Part shown: piece after piece, positions 45,640 through 58,047 of the stretch
Numbering within the stretch: the first letter of the stretch is position 1
Layout: every line of letters begins with the position of its first letter
DNA from: Stereum hirsutum FP-91666 SS1
Lineage: Eukaryota > Basidiomycota > Agaricomycetes > Russulales > Stereaceae
Assembly: GCF_000264905.1 (NCBI RefSeq)
Contig: NW_006763150.1
Span: forward strand, 248,001 to 312,000
DNA: 64,000 nucleotides
Direction: 5' to 3'
Program-made: the position numbers and the translations under genes
Notes under the pieces: generated by a model
What the model was told of the DNA's origin: nothing
What the model saw: only the letters and a program-made list of their open reading frames with translations
The model's database searches: none

Positions 45640-48254
45640 ATGGCTTCGCCTAGCGCTACCAAGGACGTCTCTGGACTCACGGCTCGTCTGGCGGGATTGA
45701 CTGTTGAGGAACAAGTCGCAGCACTTTGGGCCGACGATCCACACTCTGGTCCCACAGCGCAGCTGAATCCTGGAGGCAACAATCCGTCCGATCCCTCGGA
45801 CGTGTCAGGCCGCCTCTCTAGAGACTTCCCTGATTTTCCCGAGCCAGACTCAGAGGTCGGAACAGCCTTCCTTGCCTCTTACAAGAAGGCTGTGTTAGGG
45901 CCCGGAGGTGGAGGTCCTGCCGCAGTGGATTATACCATCCGAGAGCCTCCCTGTGCTAATGTTAACGTGGCACAAAAGCAAGCCGCGTGTCCCAAAAGAG
46001 GGTCCTCTCTCTGCGGCTCATGCAAACTGGTGCAGTACTGTTCAAAGGTACATCCCTACATTTTTTACGATGTCGACGATCTCGTCTCAAGGCTGTGCAG
46101 ATCTGTCAAGCTCAACACTGGAAAATCCATAAACAAGGTCTGGCTATTCGCATTTTCTGGCTTGACTTGTTTCCGACTATGTGCTCCAAATAGACTGTAA
46201 AGATCAGATTCGAGCGCCTGATTGGGAACCAATATGGTCTTTGGAAAAGCGTACCCCAGCGTTCGTATCAGACGAGGATATACACGGACCTCGGAACCCC
46301 CACTCACTTGGACATGCCTTGTATGATTTTTCATCTCAACTTCTTGATCGAGTTTGGCCAATTGTCTCATCTTCCTATAGGTGGGGAAATGTCCCAGCCG
46401 TGGATATCCTTAATCTTAATCACGACTCAGACAATCAAGCGGATACCAATTTCACGGTTGCAGCGCCAGGTGAGCTCTAAGACTTGTAACTTAAATCTGC
46501 TCTCATTATCCATTGTGACTTTCTGTGATCCACAGCCTCCGGTGACTTGCGCCATATTATCCGAACAGTGAACCAACTGCCTTCGGATTACAACGGAGAA
46601 CTCACGATCGTTCTCAACGACAGAGATCCATATGTCGTAGCTCGAAATCTGCTTCTTCTTATACTTCTTGCCCTACCAGATAAGTCTCGAGGTCCCGATA
46701 TGGCCCTTCACTTCTGGTATTCTGTCTTCGTGCCCATGGAATATAATTCCCAAATGACTCTCATTCTTCTCGACTTCCTCACCGAGAAGTTCAAGCTGGA
46801 TGAAACTTCCCAATTATCCTCGACATCCACCATCACTACTCATGACTGCTCGGATGTAATCACATTGATGACCGTACTTGTGCGGTCGACCTACCAGATT
46901 GGCGATGCCGCCAATGAGCTGCACCGAGTCCGGTAAGCCGCTGTATGTCTCACCGTCGTCCTGAACCTCATCAGTGAGGGAAACGTGTGACCTATAGGTT
47001 CGCACCATCGCGATTGGACCTCCATCACCGCCAATACTGTAAACTAGAACCCTCTCACCGTTTGGCGTTCCTAGAGTTCCGAAGATTTGGACTTCTTCTT
47101 CCATTTGGCGCGTGTAACGCGCAATTCAACTACCCCAACCGTTTTTTGTTCGATTACGATGGGAAGTTTCTCCTTAGCGATTTTGCAAGTCCCCTTGAGT
47201 CTTGGGAGTAGGTCTCATTCCGATGTCATTCTATTACAATTCTCATTTGTTCCGCATCAGCATCATGTCCGTAATGAAGACAGGCATCGCCCATGGATCC
47301 CCCCGAGCAGACATCTTCGGCTGTCTTTACTTCTACGTCTCTGATCAATTGCGCGAATTCGCCAGGCGTTTGGACCGTTTCCGTATCTCGTTCAAGCTGT
47401 TCAACGAAGATTCCGGAGCGCTAGCCGCTAGCATTCGTTCGAATTCGCTTTCGGGACTCGGTCTTCCGTCCTCGACACGGTTCGACCGTATCGCTGTCTC
47501 AAACATCATTGACCCTAGCTATGTGGGACTTCCCCAAGTTCTATCAGACTGGGGCCCTCTTCTTAGCAAGGAAGACCCTCGTGCCACCCTCTTGGCTTAT
47601 TCGCTCAATTGGCCCATGCAACATGCAGGCGCAAAGCCTGGCAGAGATGATGATATTAAGAAGTGCATGGATGTAATGCAGAGACTAGGAAAGGTGTAGC
47701 TTACTATTACTTTTCCGTGTACTCGACTACTAACTCAACTTCCTAAGCTTCCGAAACCACCTAACGCTGCTACTGAAAGCATGCTCCGTGGTTCGCAGTG
47801 CCTTACTCATGGTACCTCTATCACCATGCTCATGTTTTGTATGTTTCTCATAGCATACACGGCAAAACTTATCGTCGTTATGTCAGTCCTGACCGCAGTT
47901 TACGACAACTCGCAGGCTTTCGAGGACTATTTGGAGACATCTGGACTTCGGCATGCACTCGACGAGTCCCAGTTACGGCGCAAAATAAAGCATGCAATTG
48001 TTCCTCCCGTAAGCTCGGTTGTCTGCCTGGGTTGTACTATGATCTAAAACTTGTCTTTTCACAGCGTCTTTGCGTCCCTATCGAAGCCAGACGAAATGCG
48101 CTCCCAGAATTTCCAGACGACGAAAGCTGGTACTTTTGGGTGAGTTATCAATCTTATAACTTCTTCCAACATGGTTGAACCTCTGTTTTGTTCCTAGACT
48201 AGTGTCAGTGGGCATAGCTGGACTGAACGTTTCTTGGAATTTAGTCGTCGTTGA
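45640..48254 (+). CDS. MYND finger plus DUF4470-like protein (705 aa)
   Basis: Function unknown; this family is abundant in Agaricomycetes. Exons: 45640-46047, 46101-46137, 46194-46320, 46381-46469, 46536-46932, 46998-47207, 47261-47693, 47780-48139, 48198-48254 (2118 nt). The MYND finger spans about residues 105-155: C-A-N...CPKRGSSLCGSCKLVQYCSK joined to ICQAQHWKIHKQDC. It is followed by a DUF4470-type region (LWGNVPAVDILNLNHD, ASGDLRHIIRTVNQLP, LTIVLNDRDPYVVARNLLLL), a C-terminal helical region (ADIFGCLYFYVSDQLREFARRLDRF) and the end block WTERFLEFSRR. The acceptor at 46101 was chosen over one 9 nt upstream because it restores the YCSxxCQ spacing. The segment before QRLCVPIEARR may hide a small unspliced intron. 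Confidence 0.82.
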
Positions 48255-49072
48255 GATGGCATGGCGGTTGTGGCCTATCTTGTTTGTCTTGATTTCCGAA
48301 TTCGTATGTACTCTTATACATATGCCGCGCGCACAATACCGCTCAAAAACCAATGTTACGAATGTCAAAAAGACAAAAGGGAAAGCAATTGCTGAGCGAT
48401 TACTGGAGGAGATAAATACACATTCCGTCGTGGTAATTACATGAACAGACAAACAACAACGGGCAAAAGGTCAAGCAAAAGAGCAGTACAGGACAGCAAC
48501 AACGCAGCGAAACAATGCAAGTTGCAGAAATACATGATGATAGAAATACATGATGATAGGGGAAAATAGAAGGAAGATCGAGAGAAGCATACTTGAGACG
48601 AGAAAGCAGGTGTCAGAGCAAGAATTAGGCAGACAAAGGGAAATAATGATGACGAAGGTAAAGATTGAGACTGATGGAACGGGATATATACGGATAGGAT
48701 TGAAGATGTGAAGAGGGTTATAGGCGAGCGTGGTGTGGGGGCGGTATTGGTGACGATCAAGCTAAGACGAGATGCTGGACGAATGGGATAAGTGTCGCGG
48801 GTTGGTTGATGTGAGACACCGGCATCGCGTGGGGCGAGTAGGAATGCTCCACTATATTGGTGCGATGCGTGTGCTTCCGAATCAGACGGAGTCGCTGGAG
48901 GTCTGAAGCCTTCTTCATCTTCGTTACTCGTCTTGATTGACACTCGAAGGTCTGAGAATCAGATAGAATGTCAGTATCATTCTATGAACCAGAGTGCGAA
49001 TATATGGATACTACTCACCATCGCGGCTTCGACCACTTTCAGGTCTTCAAACTGTCGTCGTTTGGGATCGCT
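48255..49072. other. Intergenic between convergent genes
   Basis: About 0.8 kb of 3' sequence for the MYND-DUF4470 gene (plus) and the unknown gene ending at 49073 (minus). It contains a short direct repeat (ATAGAAATACATGATGATA-like, near 48535-48560). The minus-strand frame at 48437-48943 is not supported. Confidence 0.45.
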
Positions 49073-51246
49073 TCAATATCTGCTGTGCCAATTCTGTCTA
49101 TGATCCGAAAGGAAATGATAGCCTTCATATGTCGGCCTCTCATCCCCTCTCGTGAACTCGAAATCTCTGTCCCCGTACAGCTCCCGATAATCCTCGTCTG
49201 AGTCAAACGCCGTGTCCTCTATTTCCTCAACGGCGACATCGGACTCGTTGCGGACGTCGTAACGGGACCGTTCTACGTGTACTTCGACGCGGGGAGCCGA
49301 GTTGAACGCCAACAGAGAATCACGCTCCTGGAAGCTTTGTGATGGTCCATTGAGCGCCGCCGTTGCACTTGGCCACACCATCGCCTCCGTGGGCAGCTGA
49401 GGAGCCGCTTCGTGGGTCTGGCCGTGACGATGTGCCGCCGTCGTGTACCCTGACACGACATTGGTAGATAAGAACTGGGCAAGACGATCATGACGGAGGA
49501 AGTCGTCCGGTCCAAAGTCAATGTGAGCATCGCCGTCAGGTGGGTGTTTGCTCTCGTATTCTTGCTTCTCCCAGTCCTCAGACGACCCATCGCCGTCATC
49601 GCCTTCAGAGTACTCGTCCTCAGGATATTGAAGCTCTCCTTCGATGAATGGTGACGCGCTTCGTGATCGCACTGGCTGAGCAGAGTGGTGCTCGAGGTTC
49701 AGGACGTGCGTGTTGGAGGGGGGGAAGACAGGTGACGGGTGTTGTAACCGGGCCGGCTGAGGATAATCGAGGTCGAAAAAGGGAATATGCCCGGTGGGCG
49801 GGGATGTTGGACGGTATATGGGTGAAGACGGGCAGCCGGGATCGATCATCCAGGGCGAGGGAGTTCGGTGGGGCTGGTCCGGTTCGTTGTAAGAGCTAGA
49901 GCTTGAGCCTTGAACAAATTCAGGTTCAGGAGTGGGGGAACGACGACGACGGGTGTGACCAGTACGACGACCGGTCCCGATGGTGTATGGCTCGGCGTGT
50001 TTCATAGGTTTCTTCGCCGTCTTCACAGTTCTCTTTACACCACCGGGGTTCCTCCTGTCCTCGGCGGCGGGAGAAGGACTGGAGCCCCTGAAAGCGGCAC
50101 GACATTGAACCGTATCAGAAGCAATACCGGAGACGTACATGGATACGTCGGTGGTGGAGGAAATATCTGAGAGTGTGGGTGACCGGAGTAGGGAGTTGAC
50201 GGTCGCCTCATCGGACCTCACATCTTCAAGTGACGAAGCACGGGTGTAGGGGACTTGCTGCAGAGTAGTTGTGTTGGCCAGAGGTGAGAGACTTGAGCGT
50301 TGACTTGAAGCACCAATGGTCTCTTGCGGGAACCCGAGGAGAGATGACGATGGGAAGGGCGCGAAGCGTAGGTCCTGGAGCTGAGGTTGGACTGTGGTGG
50401 GAGTGTGGGATGGTGAGCTGAAATTGCTGGACATTGTGGGTGTGGGGCTTGGTGTGTGGCGAGCGGGGGGTGTGCGACGGCGGAGCGTGGCGGGAGTGTG
50501 GCGCTGAATAGGGTGGTGTCCGTATTACGTCATGTGTCAGGGCGAAGCGTGGCGAGCAGCGATTAATGACACGGGCTCATCCCGACATATAGTAATACAC
50601 TACTCACCGATGTAGAGGTCGAAGATGAACGATGAATGCCTTTTTTGCGTTGGGAGGACGAGTGGTCGGATAATGGAGACGTAGACTTGCGCCTCTTGGG
50701 GCCACGAGAGTCCTGAACAACAGCGACACAAACAATTGGCATCGACATACAATAACCGAAATCAAAATGGGAACAGCGTACCTCAGATTCGTCGGATGAT
50801 GTATCGTTGTCCTTTGGGGGCAGAACCGTCAGCCATCAGCCATGGTGTCTATGCGCCACATTGTCTGACACTCACTTCAACATGGGAAGACCTTGAAGAC
50901 GAAGACGAAGGACGGGATGGGGATGGGGATGGGGACTTGCGCTTTTGACCACAGGAGCCTTCGTCGTCGGACTGTAAAGGACCTGGTGAGTAGAGCATGG
51001 GAGGTGAGTGTGAGTGTTCAACGAACCTCGGTGGCGCCACCATTGGCGGAAACGGGGAGCAAGCGGGAGGGAAGAGGGGCGACGCGACTATTTGTCGCGA
51101 CAAGACGGTAGCCAACCTGGAATGATCTGAAAGGAAAAGGTTCAGCACTCAGATGAAGAAGGGGTCGCAGAGGAAGGAATCGGGACATACGAGGTGAGGA
51201 GGATAGTCCCCACGGCGCCAAAAAGGGCAGAAGCGATGTCAAACAT
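49073..51246 (-). CDS. Unknown Ser/Pro-rich protein with basic nuclear-type clusters (605 aa)
   Basis: Not recognised. Exons: 51246-51191, 51126-51027, 50971-50876, 50811-50782, 50712-50608, 50503-49073 (1818 nt). All six join in frame across canonical GT-AG introns, which turns an apparently isolated 453-codon frame into the last exon of a longer gene. The N-terminus (FDIASALFGAVGTILLTS) is hydrophobic and could be a signal peptide or anchor. Next come short basic/Ser blocks (GQKRKSPSPSPSRP, DSRGPKRRKSTSPLS, RRRTPPARHTPSPTPT), then a long Ser/Pro-rich region with TGHTRRRRSPTPEPEF, an acidic tract (EDEYSEGDDGDGSSEDWEKQEYE), and a more ordered-looking acidic C-terminus (DEDYRELYGDRDFEFTRGDE). 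Most of it is probably disordered. The hydrophobic start and nuclear-type basic motifs conflict, so localisation is open. Confidence 0.68.
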
Positions 51247-52223
51247 CGTGTATGTTGCAGTTGTAAATTGTTAGTTTATATGTGTCGAGTGCAGGACGCG
51301 AGGGAGCTTAGACAGCAAGCGAGTTGTGGACGATGATGGATGCACGAGAGAAAGAGAGAAGAAGGGAGGCGCGTCTCTTTTATATGAAAGAGGACACAAT
51401 GAAGGACAGGAACAGCCGAGAGCGTGTTTATGTAAGCGTATGTGGGTGGCGAGAGGTGTCAGGATTATCGCTTCTGGTGCTTCGATCAATTCTTGCCTAA
51501 TCGAGCGTTCCCTTGTACCTCCTTTTTTCGTATCTGTGACTGATCTGAAACAATTTTCATCGTTTCAAGCTAGTAGAGGTCACATCAATACATCAGACGC
51601 AGTTCGAACTACTCTCTCTTCAAAGAATAAAAACAATACTCTGAGTACAACGCAGAGTATGAAGATAAGGAACAGTCGACGTCGAAAGGGCACTCACAAC
51701 ACGAGGCGACAGTGCCGTGCTTCGAAGCAAGCTACAGCCACCGATGCATTACAGCCTCTATGCTTTGACCTTGCTTTGACCTGTACCTCATCCGTTCATA
51801 ATCCTATCTTGGTACCTATAGCTATACTCGCAGCGTGCAGAGTGAAGCAGAGCATTTCCTCGCGTTAGCCGTGAAGACCAAGTGAAGACTGACGCAGACT
51901 GACGCATGGACAAGAGTCGCACGGTGACAGTCGAAGAAAAGCTATTCGTGGGAGATAATTTGTCAGCGCACGAGAGGGGCCACCCTTCCGGAACGCAGGC
52001 CTCAATGAAGGCCCGCCACAAAGAGCCGAACTTCGCGTTTGGAGCCGTATACCAAACGCACTCGCGCGAGCAAAAATGTATCTTCAAAGCAGGGCTGGTA
52101 AACACACATCGAAAGTAAAGAAGACTCGTAGATCCCTGAAATTCCACAGGTGCCCATGCTCGTAAGTATTCCCGTGCGACTACAATAATAATATATAGAA
52201 CAAACTTCCCATTCTCCAGCTAA
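51247..52223. other. 1-kb intergenic region
   Basis: Upstream region of the unknown Ser-rich gene and 3' side of the PDI gene. A 180-codon plus-strand frame at 51326 has a non-ATG start and no domain, so it is not called. Confidence 0.45.
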
Positions 52224-54001
52224 CTACAACTCTCCCTTCACATGTGTATGCTCGTCCTTCGACTGAGGCTCGGTAGCTGCTGTGGGCTCTGGAGGCGCCA
52301 CAGGTGACGCGCTAATCTCAGCATCCTCCTTCTCCTCCTCGAGATCCGCGGGCGTCGTCGCCTCAGCCGACTCAGTTTCAGTCTCAATGGCTGCAGAGCC
52401 AGAGGCCGTAGCCGTCTCAGGCTGCACCTCCTCCTCATACGCCGTCTTCGCATCCGACACGATTTGACCCGCATCCCCCGTCTTCGGCGTCGTCTCCTTC
52501 ATCGCCTCTCTCTTCTTCGCATCCTTCTCCTTCTGCGCCTTCAAAACCTTCAAAATCGGGTCGTCCTCCTTCCCCTTCCCACCCTTCAGCGCCTCCTCTA
52601 CCGCTTCATCCGTCGCAGTCTTCTCCAAATCGTCCACATCCTTCTCTGATTTATCCTTCTTCATAGGCATATCCCTCATATCGCCCAAGCTGCCCCCGAA
52701 CCCGTGCGTATCATGGAACCCCGTTCCGTGTTTCTTGATCGCCTCCTCGAAGTCGATGATGTCGGAGAAGCCACCATGCGCGAGCGCGATCTTTTGTGCT
52801 TCTTGCGCTTTCTCGATCTCTTGTTCTTCGGGGCTAGGTTCGAACTGTTCTGAGCGCGCGGCGGCGTTGGCGGCACCGAGGTCGGCAGTTCCGTCGATCA
52901 GGGAGTCGAAGAATTTGACGAGAGATTCGTATTTGAGGATACCTGATGATCGGGATCAAGGACAGGTCAGACTTCAGACGCTAGACGCGCAAGACCACAA
53001 TAACGAAAGCGAGCAGGGTGGCCTATATGTTTCGAGGGCATGGAGACAATAGTGGGAAAGTGGCGTACCTTCGAAGAGAACAGGCTCGATCGAACCGACG
53101 GGGTAAACTAGCACCTTCGAGTCCTTCTTCCCGCCAACAGGTAGTCCCATCTTCTTCGACGTCTTACTCGACCAATCCTTGTGACTCGCGAACACGATCT
53201 TGTCCTTATACTTGTTTGCTAACACTCGCCACAATATGGGGACGCCCTTTGGTTTAGACAAGAGGAGTGCGCGGGGCATATCAACATTCTGGATGTGAGT
53301 GAAGCGAACGAAGTCAGAATTGGTGAGCCGTGTACGAGTCTCAACATAGACGGCGATACGCACCTCCTTTGCCCATGGCTCAAAGTCAGGTTGATAGTAG
53401 AGTTTCTTGTTGTTCCCTGGGATGTTTCGTTCGGCGAAGTAATAGAAGGAGCTAGCAGTGCGCTGGGCTCCATCGAATAGTATTGGCTTCATCTCGCTAC
53501 CGCGGGGGAAGAGCTAGATAAACGAGTGATTAACACAGAAGCCTCTTGAACATCAGAAATAATGCTCAGCGTACCTTGACAGTTGGGAAACCTTGCACGC
53601 CCTGTTCAGCACAGAGAGCCTTATTCTTTTGGGCATCGCAGTCGACGGCGTAGGTTGGGATGAGTGGATGCAGACCGAGGGCAGCTTTACTGAGCTCAGG
53701 AGCCATCCGTTGACAGTGCTACGAACATTGAAGGACTGTAAGGCCAATGAGGAATTGAACAGGAGTGAAAGGGAACATACGCCACACCACGGCGCGACGA
53801 ACGCGACAAGACTTGTTTCCTGCTACACGGTTAATATCCACGTCAATTGAATAGAAAAGAGTTGTTGCGCACATTATTTTTCATGACCTTCCTGAACCCC
53901 TTCGCATCGATCGGCTTCACAAGCGTATCCTTTGGCCATAACGCAGCGTTCGTAAACGCGGGCGCCAAAGTGAGTGTCCAGAGCAACAACTGAGGAAGCA
54001 T
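52224..54001 (-). CDS. Protein disulfide isomerase family protein, single thioredoxin domain (466 aa)
   Basis: ER oxidoreductase for disulfide formation and isomerisation. Exons: 54001-53873, 53819-53781, 53718-53575, 53513-53364, 53288-53069, 52942-52224 (1401 nt). Signal peptide 1-20 (LLLWTLTLAPAFTNA). The thioredoxin domain has the active site WCGHC (C55, C58), with the intron falling between Gly and His of CGHC, and the cis-Pro segment QGFPTVKLF. A second, redox-inactive region follows (QPDFEPWAKE, ALLLSKPKGVPILW). The C-terminal ~180 residues are acidic, Lys/Glu/Ala-rich and probably disordered, ending HVKGEL, a plausible HDEL/KDEL-type retention signal. The layout resembles the MPD1/P5-like fungal PDIs, with an unusually long charged tail. 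Confidence 0.9.
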
Positions 54002-54292
54002 GTTGGACACGTCCTAAACGAAACGTATGTTCGCGCTGACTATAAAGAGGCAACACGAATAGGAGTAGACGGGCGGTGGAATGGAAATGTATCGATGGGA
54101 CTATGGACACCAGGCGGGGTTCGGTGAACAAAATGAAGAGTTCGCCACGACAAGGTTTATAAGGGAAAGATCATAAGCCCCTGGGGAGAGTCGGTGGTGG
54201 TTCGCACTGACGTGGCAGATCGTATGCACACCGGTTACGCGTCGTTGTGGACGCCGAGGATTTCGTGTCGTCTGGTTTCGCAGCGAACGATG

Positions 54293-54709
54293 TTAGATAG
54301 ACATCAGCTCGATGGTACGGAAGCGTGTGTATGGGAAATTTGAGGGCGAATGAGAGTTTATTTGGGGACCGCGTTGGAGAGCGTCCATTTTTGGCGCGGG
54401 CGTGGGTGTTGGGAGGAGAGAGGCTGGCGGGTCCGGCTTGGGATTGGGTCGTGCTTTCTCAGACTTTGATATATCCACGGTTGTTTTCAGCCCTGACAGG
54501 TTGTTGACAAAGGATGCGAACACGTTCCTCTGATATTTACGAGCGATAATATAAATCACGCCCATGCCAGTGAGTGTGCCACACAGAGCATCGGCGCCAC
54601 ACAGACTCGGATACAACGCAAAAGATAACGACGACGATGTCTCAGTGTTAGAAAAGCAGAAAGAGCAAGCAGTTTTTCCATCCCTCAGATTAGATGGAAC
54701 CGGTTCCAA
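54293..54709 (-). CDS. Doubtful hypothetical ORF (138 aa)
   Basis: An uninterrupted ATG-initiated frame between the PDI promoter and the HDA1 3' end. It contains a weakly hydrophobic stretch (LTGMGVIYIIA) and a Pro-rich tail, no recognised domain, and no conserved splice sites. It may be a chance frame; it is listed because nothing else explains the interval. Confidence 0.22.
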   Translation of the reverse strand: MEPVPSNLRDGKTACSFCFSNTETSSSLSFALYPSLCGADALCGTLTGMGVIYIIARKYQRNVFASFVNNLSGLKTTVDISKSEKARPNPKPDPPASLLPTPTPAPKMDALQRGPQINSHSPSNFPYTRFRTIELMSI

Positions 54710-54937
54710 GAGCGAGAAGCTCTTGGTGCGAAGATAAAGTCACCTAAAGCGTGGAACCCCCCCGAATTAGTGCCTGTTTGCTCCCATCGACTCTGAATTG
54801 GTATACCCAAAACCGAAACCGATCACGATAAATACACTGAAGAAAGCAAAACACACAGCAAATTATCATGAAAATCAAACCCTGCCAAAACCTCTACGTT
54901 CGACACCTCAACACACCAGCTCCCCGCTCTCCCGTCT

Positions 54938-57900
54938 TCATCCTTGCTGGCCAACCGCATTACGGACGGTCTGCCGAATGACTGGCAGAGCCTTCGTAAG
55001 GAGTTTGATCGCTTTCTCCTCATCTATACACCAACATAATTTGCACACCAAATAATAAGGAACTCGTGGAAAGAGAATGGGCAACTTGCAAAGACGCACC
55101 GATTTCACAGATTGCTCCATGTCGCTTTCTCCAAACGACCTCTTGTGGGTTACCCTTCGCCCTGAGGTAATGCCTAGATGGTATGATGACGAGAGAATTC
55201 TAGTCAAGTATATCAGGGTCACAGAACAAGTAATGTATACCATGATTCGAAAATTCGAATAGTTAGTGGACTCACCTTATGGTACCACTTGATAGCGTCA
55301 GGGTCTTTTTTGGGTAGAAGTGGTACGTCGGCATGGCCCACGACTTGGACCACCAGGAATACTTTCCGCATGATGGCAGCCACTGAGTGAGAGTAAGTAT
55401 GTGAGTCGAGGAAGAATTGTAAGGAGAGGAAGGATTGTTTTATGGATAGACTCTGGTATCAGAAACAAACGTACTTCGCGCATCCATGAGTTCTCTCAAC
55501 GCCAATACTCCCGGTCCATGTCCGATCAAAACAATATGTTTGGCGTTTGTGATCCTACACGTCCATCCATTGCTGTCAGACACACCAAAAACAGCGGGAT
55601 TTGTATAGAATCTTACACGACGTAGTTGTCCCATAGATATGTCATCAGATCCCTCGTGTACTCTTCCGGTTTGCGTTTCTCGTACTGTCCGTCATCGTTG
55701 AGAGCACGTACGCAGTGTTAGGACATTTTAGAAGAAACATACCGCTCGGTTGGCTGGTACCGGTCTGGGAAGAATGTTGATGTCGAGAAGGGCGTATTTT
55801 TCATTGGTTATCCATTCGACCAACTTTCTTGAGGCATCAATCTGTGTATCAAGGTGAGTGAACGGATATGAGCTGGAATAACTAAACACGCGAGTATAAT
55901 GAGGAAACGGTGATACGAACTAAGTAGGAGTGTTCCATGTGTACATTGCATTCGAGTGTGTTGGCGATTTCTACGCGAAGATCTCCACTATGGGTATCGA
56001 TTCATCAGAAAGTGCGCACCATTTATGCGGGCATAAGGAAAAAAAAAAAAAACAAGACGCACAACCCATGGGTGAAGATAACTAGCACATCCTTGTCGAA
56101 AATTTCTTTCCTAAAGTTACACGGATGTTACGGTCTTCGCCAAGCTTTATGGATGAGACTCGTTGCTTCGACTTACGTGCACATAATCTGCTGAGAGAAC
56201 CGATCTTGCTGCTCTTCGTAGAGGAAAGGGACCTCGAGCATATTATGCTTCTGATACATGTAGGCTTGTCTGTGCTCCTTCAATATCTCTGTGGAAATTG
56301 AACAGACGACGCAGTTAGCTCATGAAATCTGATCGTTGGTATAAATGTAGCTATACATACCGGGAATGGAGAAGGTGTTGTCTTCGAATTCTGCAATGAT
56401 CGTCAACACTAATATCTCATCCACGCGCAAGGCAGTAGATGTCTACACGTACCATCCTTCGGCTCACAAGCTTTTGGATCCAAATTATGCCAATACTTAC
56501 TCTGATGTACCGCGACCTGCCATACAGTCTCAGAGGCAGCCTCCGATGCGACGAGGGGTCCCAGTTCCGGTGGCGCTTCGCCAAGCAACGTTCGTCCTAC
56601 AGACAACGCGGATGTTGAAGTAGCCTCGAGATTGTACCCGCCCTATTTATGATCGTCAACATGCATGGCTTTTTATCTTTAAAAATAAACCCAACACACT
56701 GACCTCCAACGCAACAACGACGCGACCGCCTGCTAAGCCAGAGAGCATGTGCGTCATGTGCGCATAGCCCGCTGGTGTGACCTTGCACTCTCCGAGATGA
56801 TCGCCTTCTGCGGCGTCGAAGCCAGCAGAAACTGAGAAGAGTAAGCACAGAAATTCACATCAGGGCTACAACGATGTGCGAACGTACTGATGACCATCTC
56901 TGGACTGAATTCGATAGCTATGGGCATCACGATCCGTTGAAAAGCGTGGATGTAGTCTGCGTCCCCTGTACCTTTTTCAGGCCATGGGATATTCACGGAG
57001 CTTATGACGTAGACACGTCAACTTCATTTCGATAATTTGGGAGGTTGCTCGAGCGCTTACAATCCGAGTCCTGGACCTTCTCCAGACGAAACCATGCTGC
57101 CAAACGGGCCCGATGGGTAGAAACGCCCGCCTTCGTATCGGTGTAATGATATGTAGAGTACGTTGGGATCTTCGTTGAATGCCTTTTGTGTTCCATTACC
57201 TGGAGCAGCGTCAATTATCCTGGATTCAATAAATTAGATTCAGCCACCTACCATGGTGGACGTCCCTAAGATGCGAAAAATGTCAGTACCGAACGGGTCA
57301 CATGTTTATGGTCGTCGAAGCCTTGGCTCACCAGTCTAAAATGAGTACCTTCTTGATCGGAGTGAGATTTTGCATGACTTTGATCGCGACAGAAACGTTA
57401 TTGAAGAAGCAGAACCCCATAGGCCTGTTGGGCTCCGCGTGATGTCCAGGTGGTCGAACAATGGCGAATGTTTTGAGCAGTTCGCCACGCGCGACGGCCA
57501 GTGTCGCCTCAATGACACCACCACAACTGAGGCGAGCGCTGAGTGGTGTCATTGGGTGAACATAAAGAGAATCGGCCTCGTAAAACGACTCAGAGAGGGT
57601 GAATTCCTCGGGTGACATGTCTGTCAGCGTGTCAAATGGAGTGCGTCAGATACACATTCGTTTTTTCAACAAGTGATTGGTGAGAATTTTACCCCTGAGC
57701 TGCATAACATGTTCCCAAAGCGCTTCGCTGTGTACAAGAAGTACCTCTTCCTTCTCTGCCTTCCTGATCTTCAGCTTTCGCATCCGAACAAGACATTTGT
57801 GCTGATGGAACAGGTCATATATGTAGCGAATCCGTGCTGGTTGCTCTGGATGGTCTCCAGCAGAGCTCGTGTTCTCATCTGAGTGCAACATCATCTGAGG

Positions 57901-58047
57901 CTCATAAACATATCCCACAGTGAGGTTGTCCGGAGCCGGAGGCAAGGACTCCCGTGGCTCAGAGGGCTCGGTGGGAGCGTCTGCCGAGGCCATATTCCAG
58001 TCTTCGGAGAGCTCCGGAGGAGCAGTGCCATTCGCATCCCCATCCAT
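54938..58047 (-). CDS. HDA1: Class II histone deacetylase with Arb2 domain, HDA1/Clr3-like (673 aa)
   Basis: Zn-dependent lysine deacetylase; HDA1/Clr3 enzymes repress transcription and build silent chromatin. Exons: 58047-57693, 57620-57332, 57265-57252, 57199-57061, 57000-56888, 56831-56704, 56642-56453, 56390-56361, 56288-56177, 56110-56066, 55987-55921, 55841-55743, 55684-55617, 55554-55475, 55382-55276, 55199-55100, 55023-54938 (2022 nt). Catalytic landmarks: RPPGHHAEP (His 178-179), [29 protein letters not shown] and ALEGGYN. The catalytic domain spans about 40-370 and is followed by an Arb2 domain ([52 protein letters not shown]). The exon carrying the first part of the DVHHG motif is only 14 nt. 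No intact reading frame exists without splicing. Confidence 0.94.

Noticed and set aside
51326..51868. 180-codon plus-strand frame
   Set aside because: Non-ATG start, no domain, no splice support; lies in the divergent upstream region of the Ser-rich gene.
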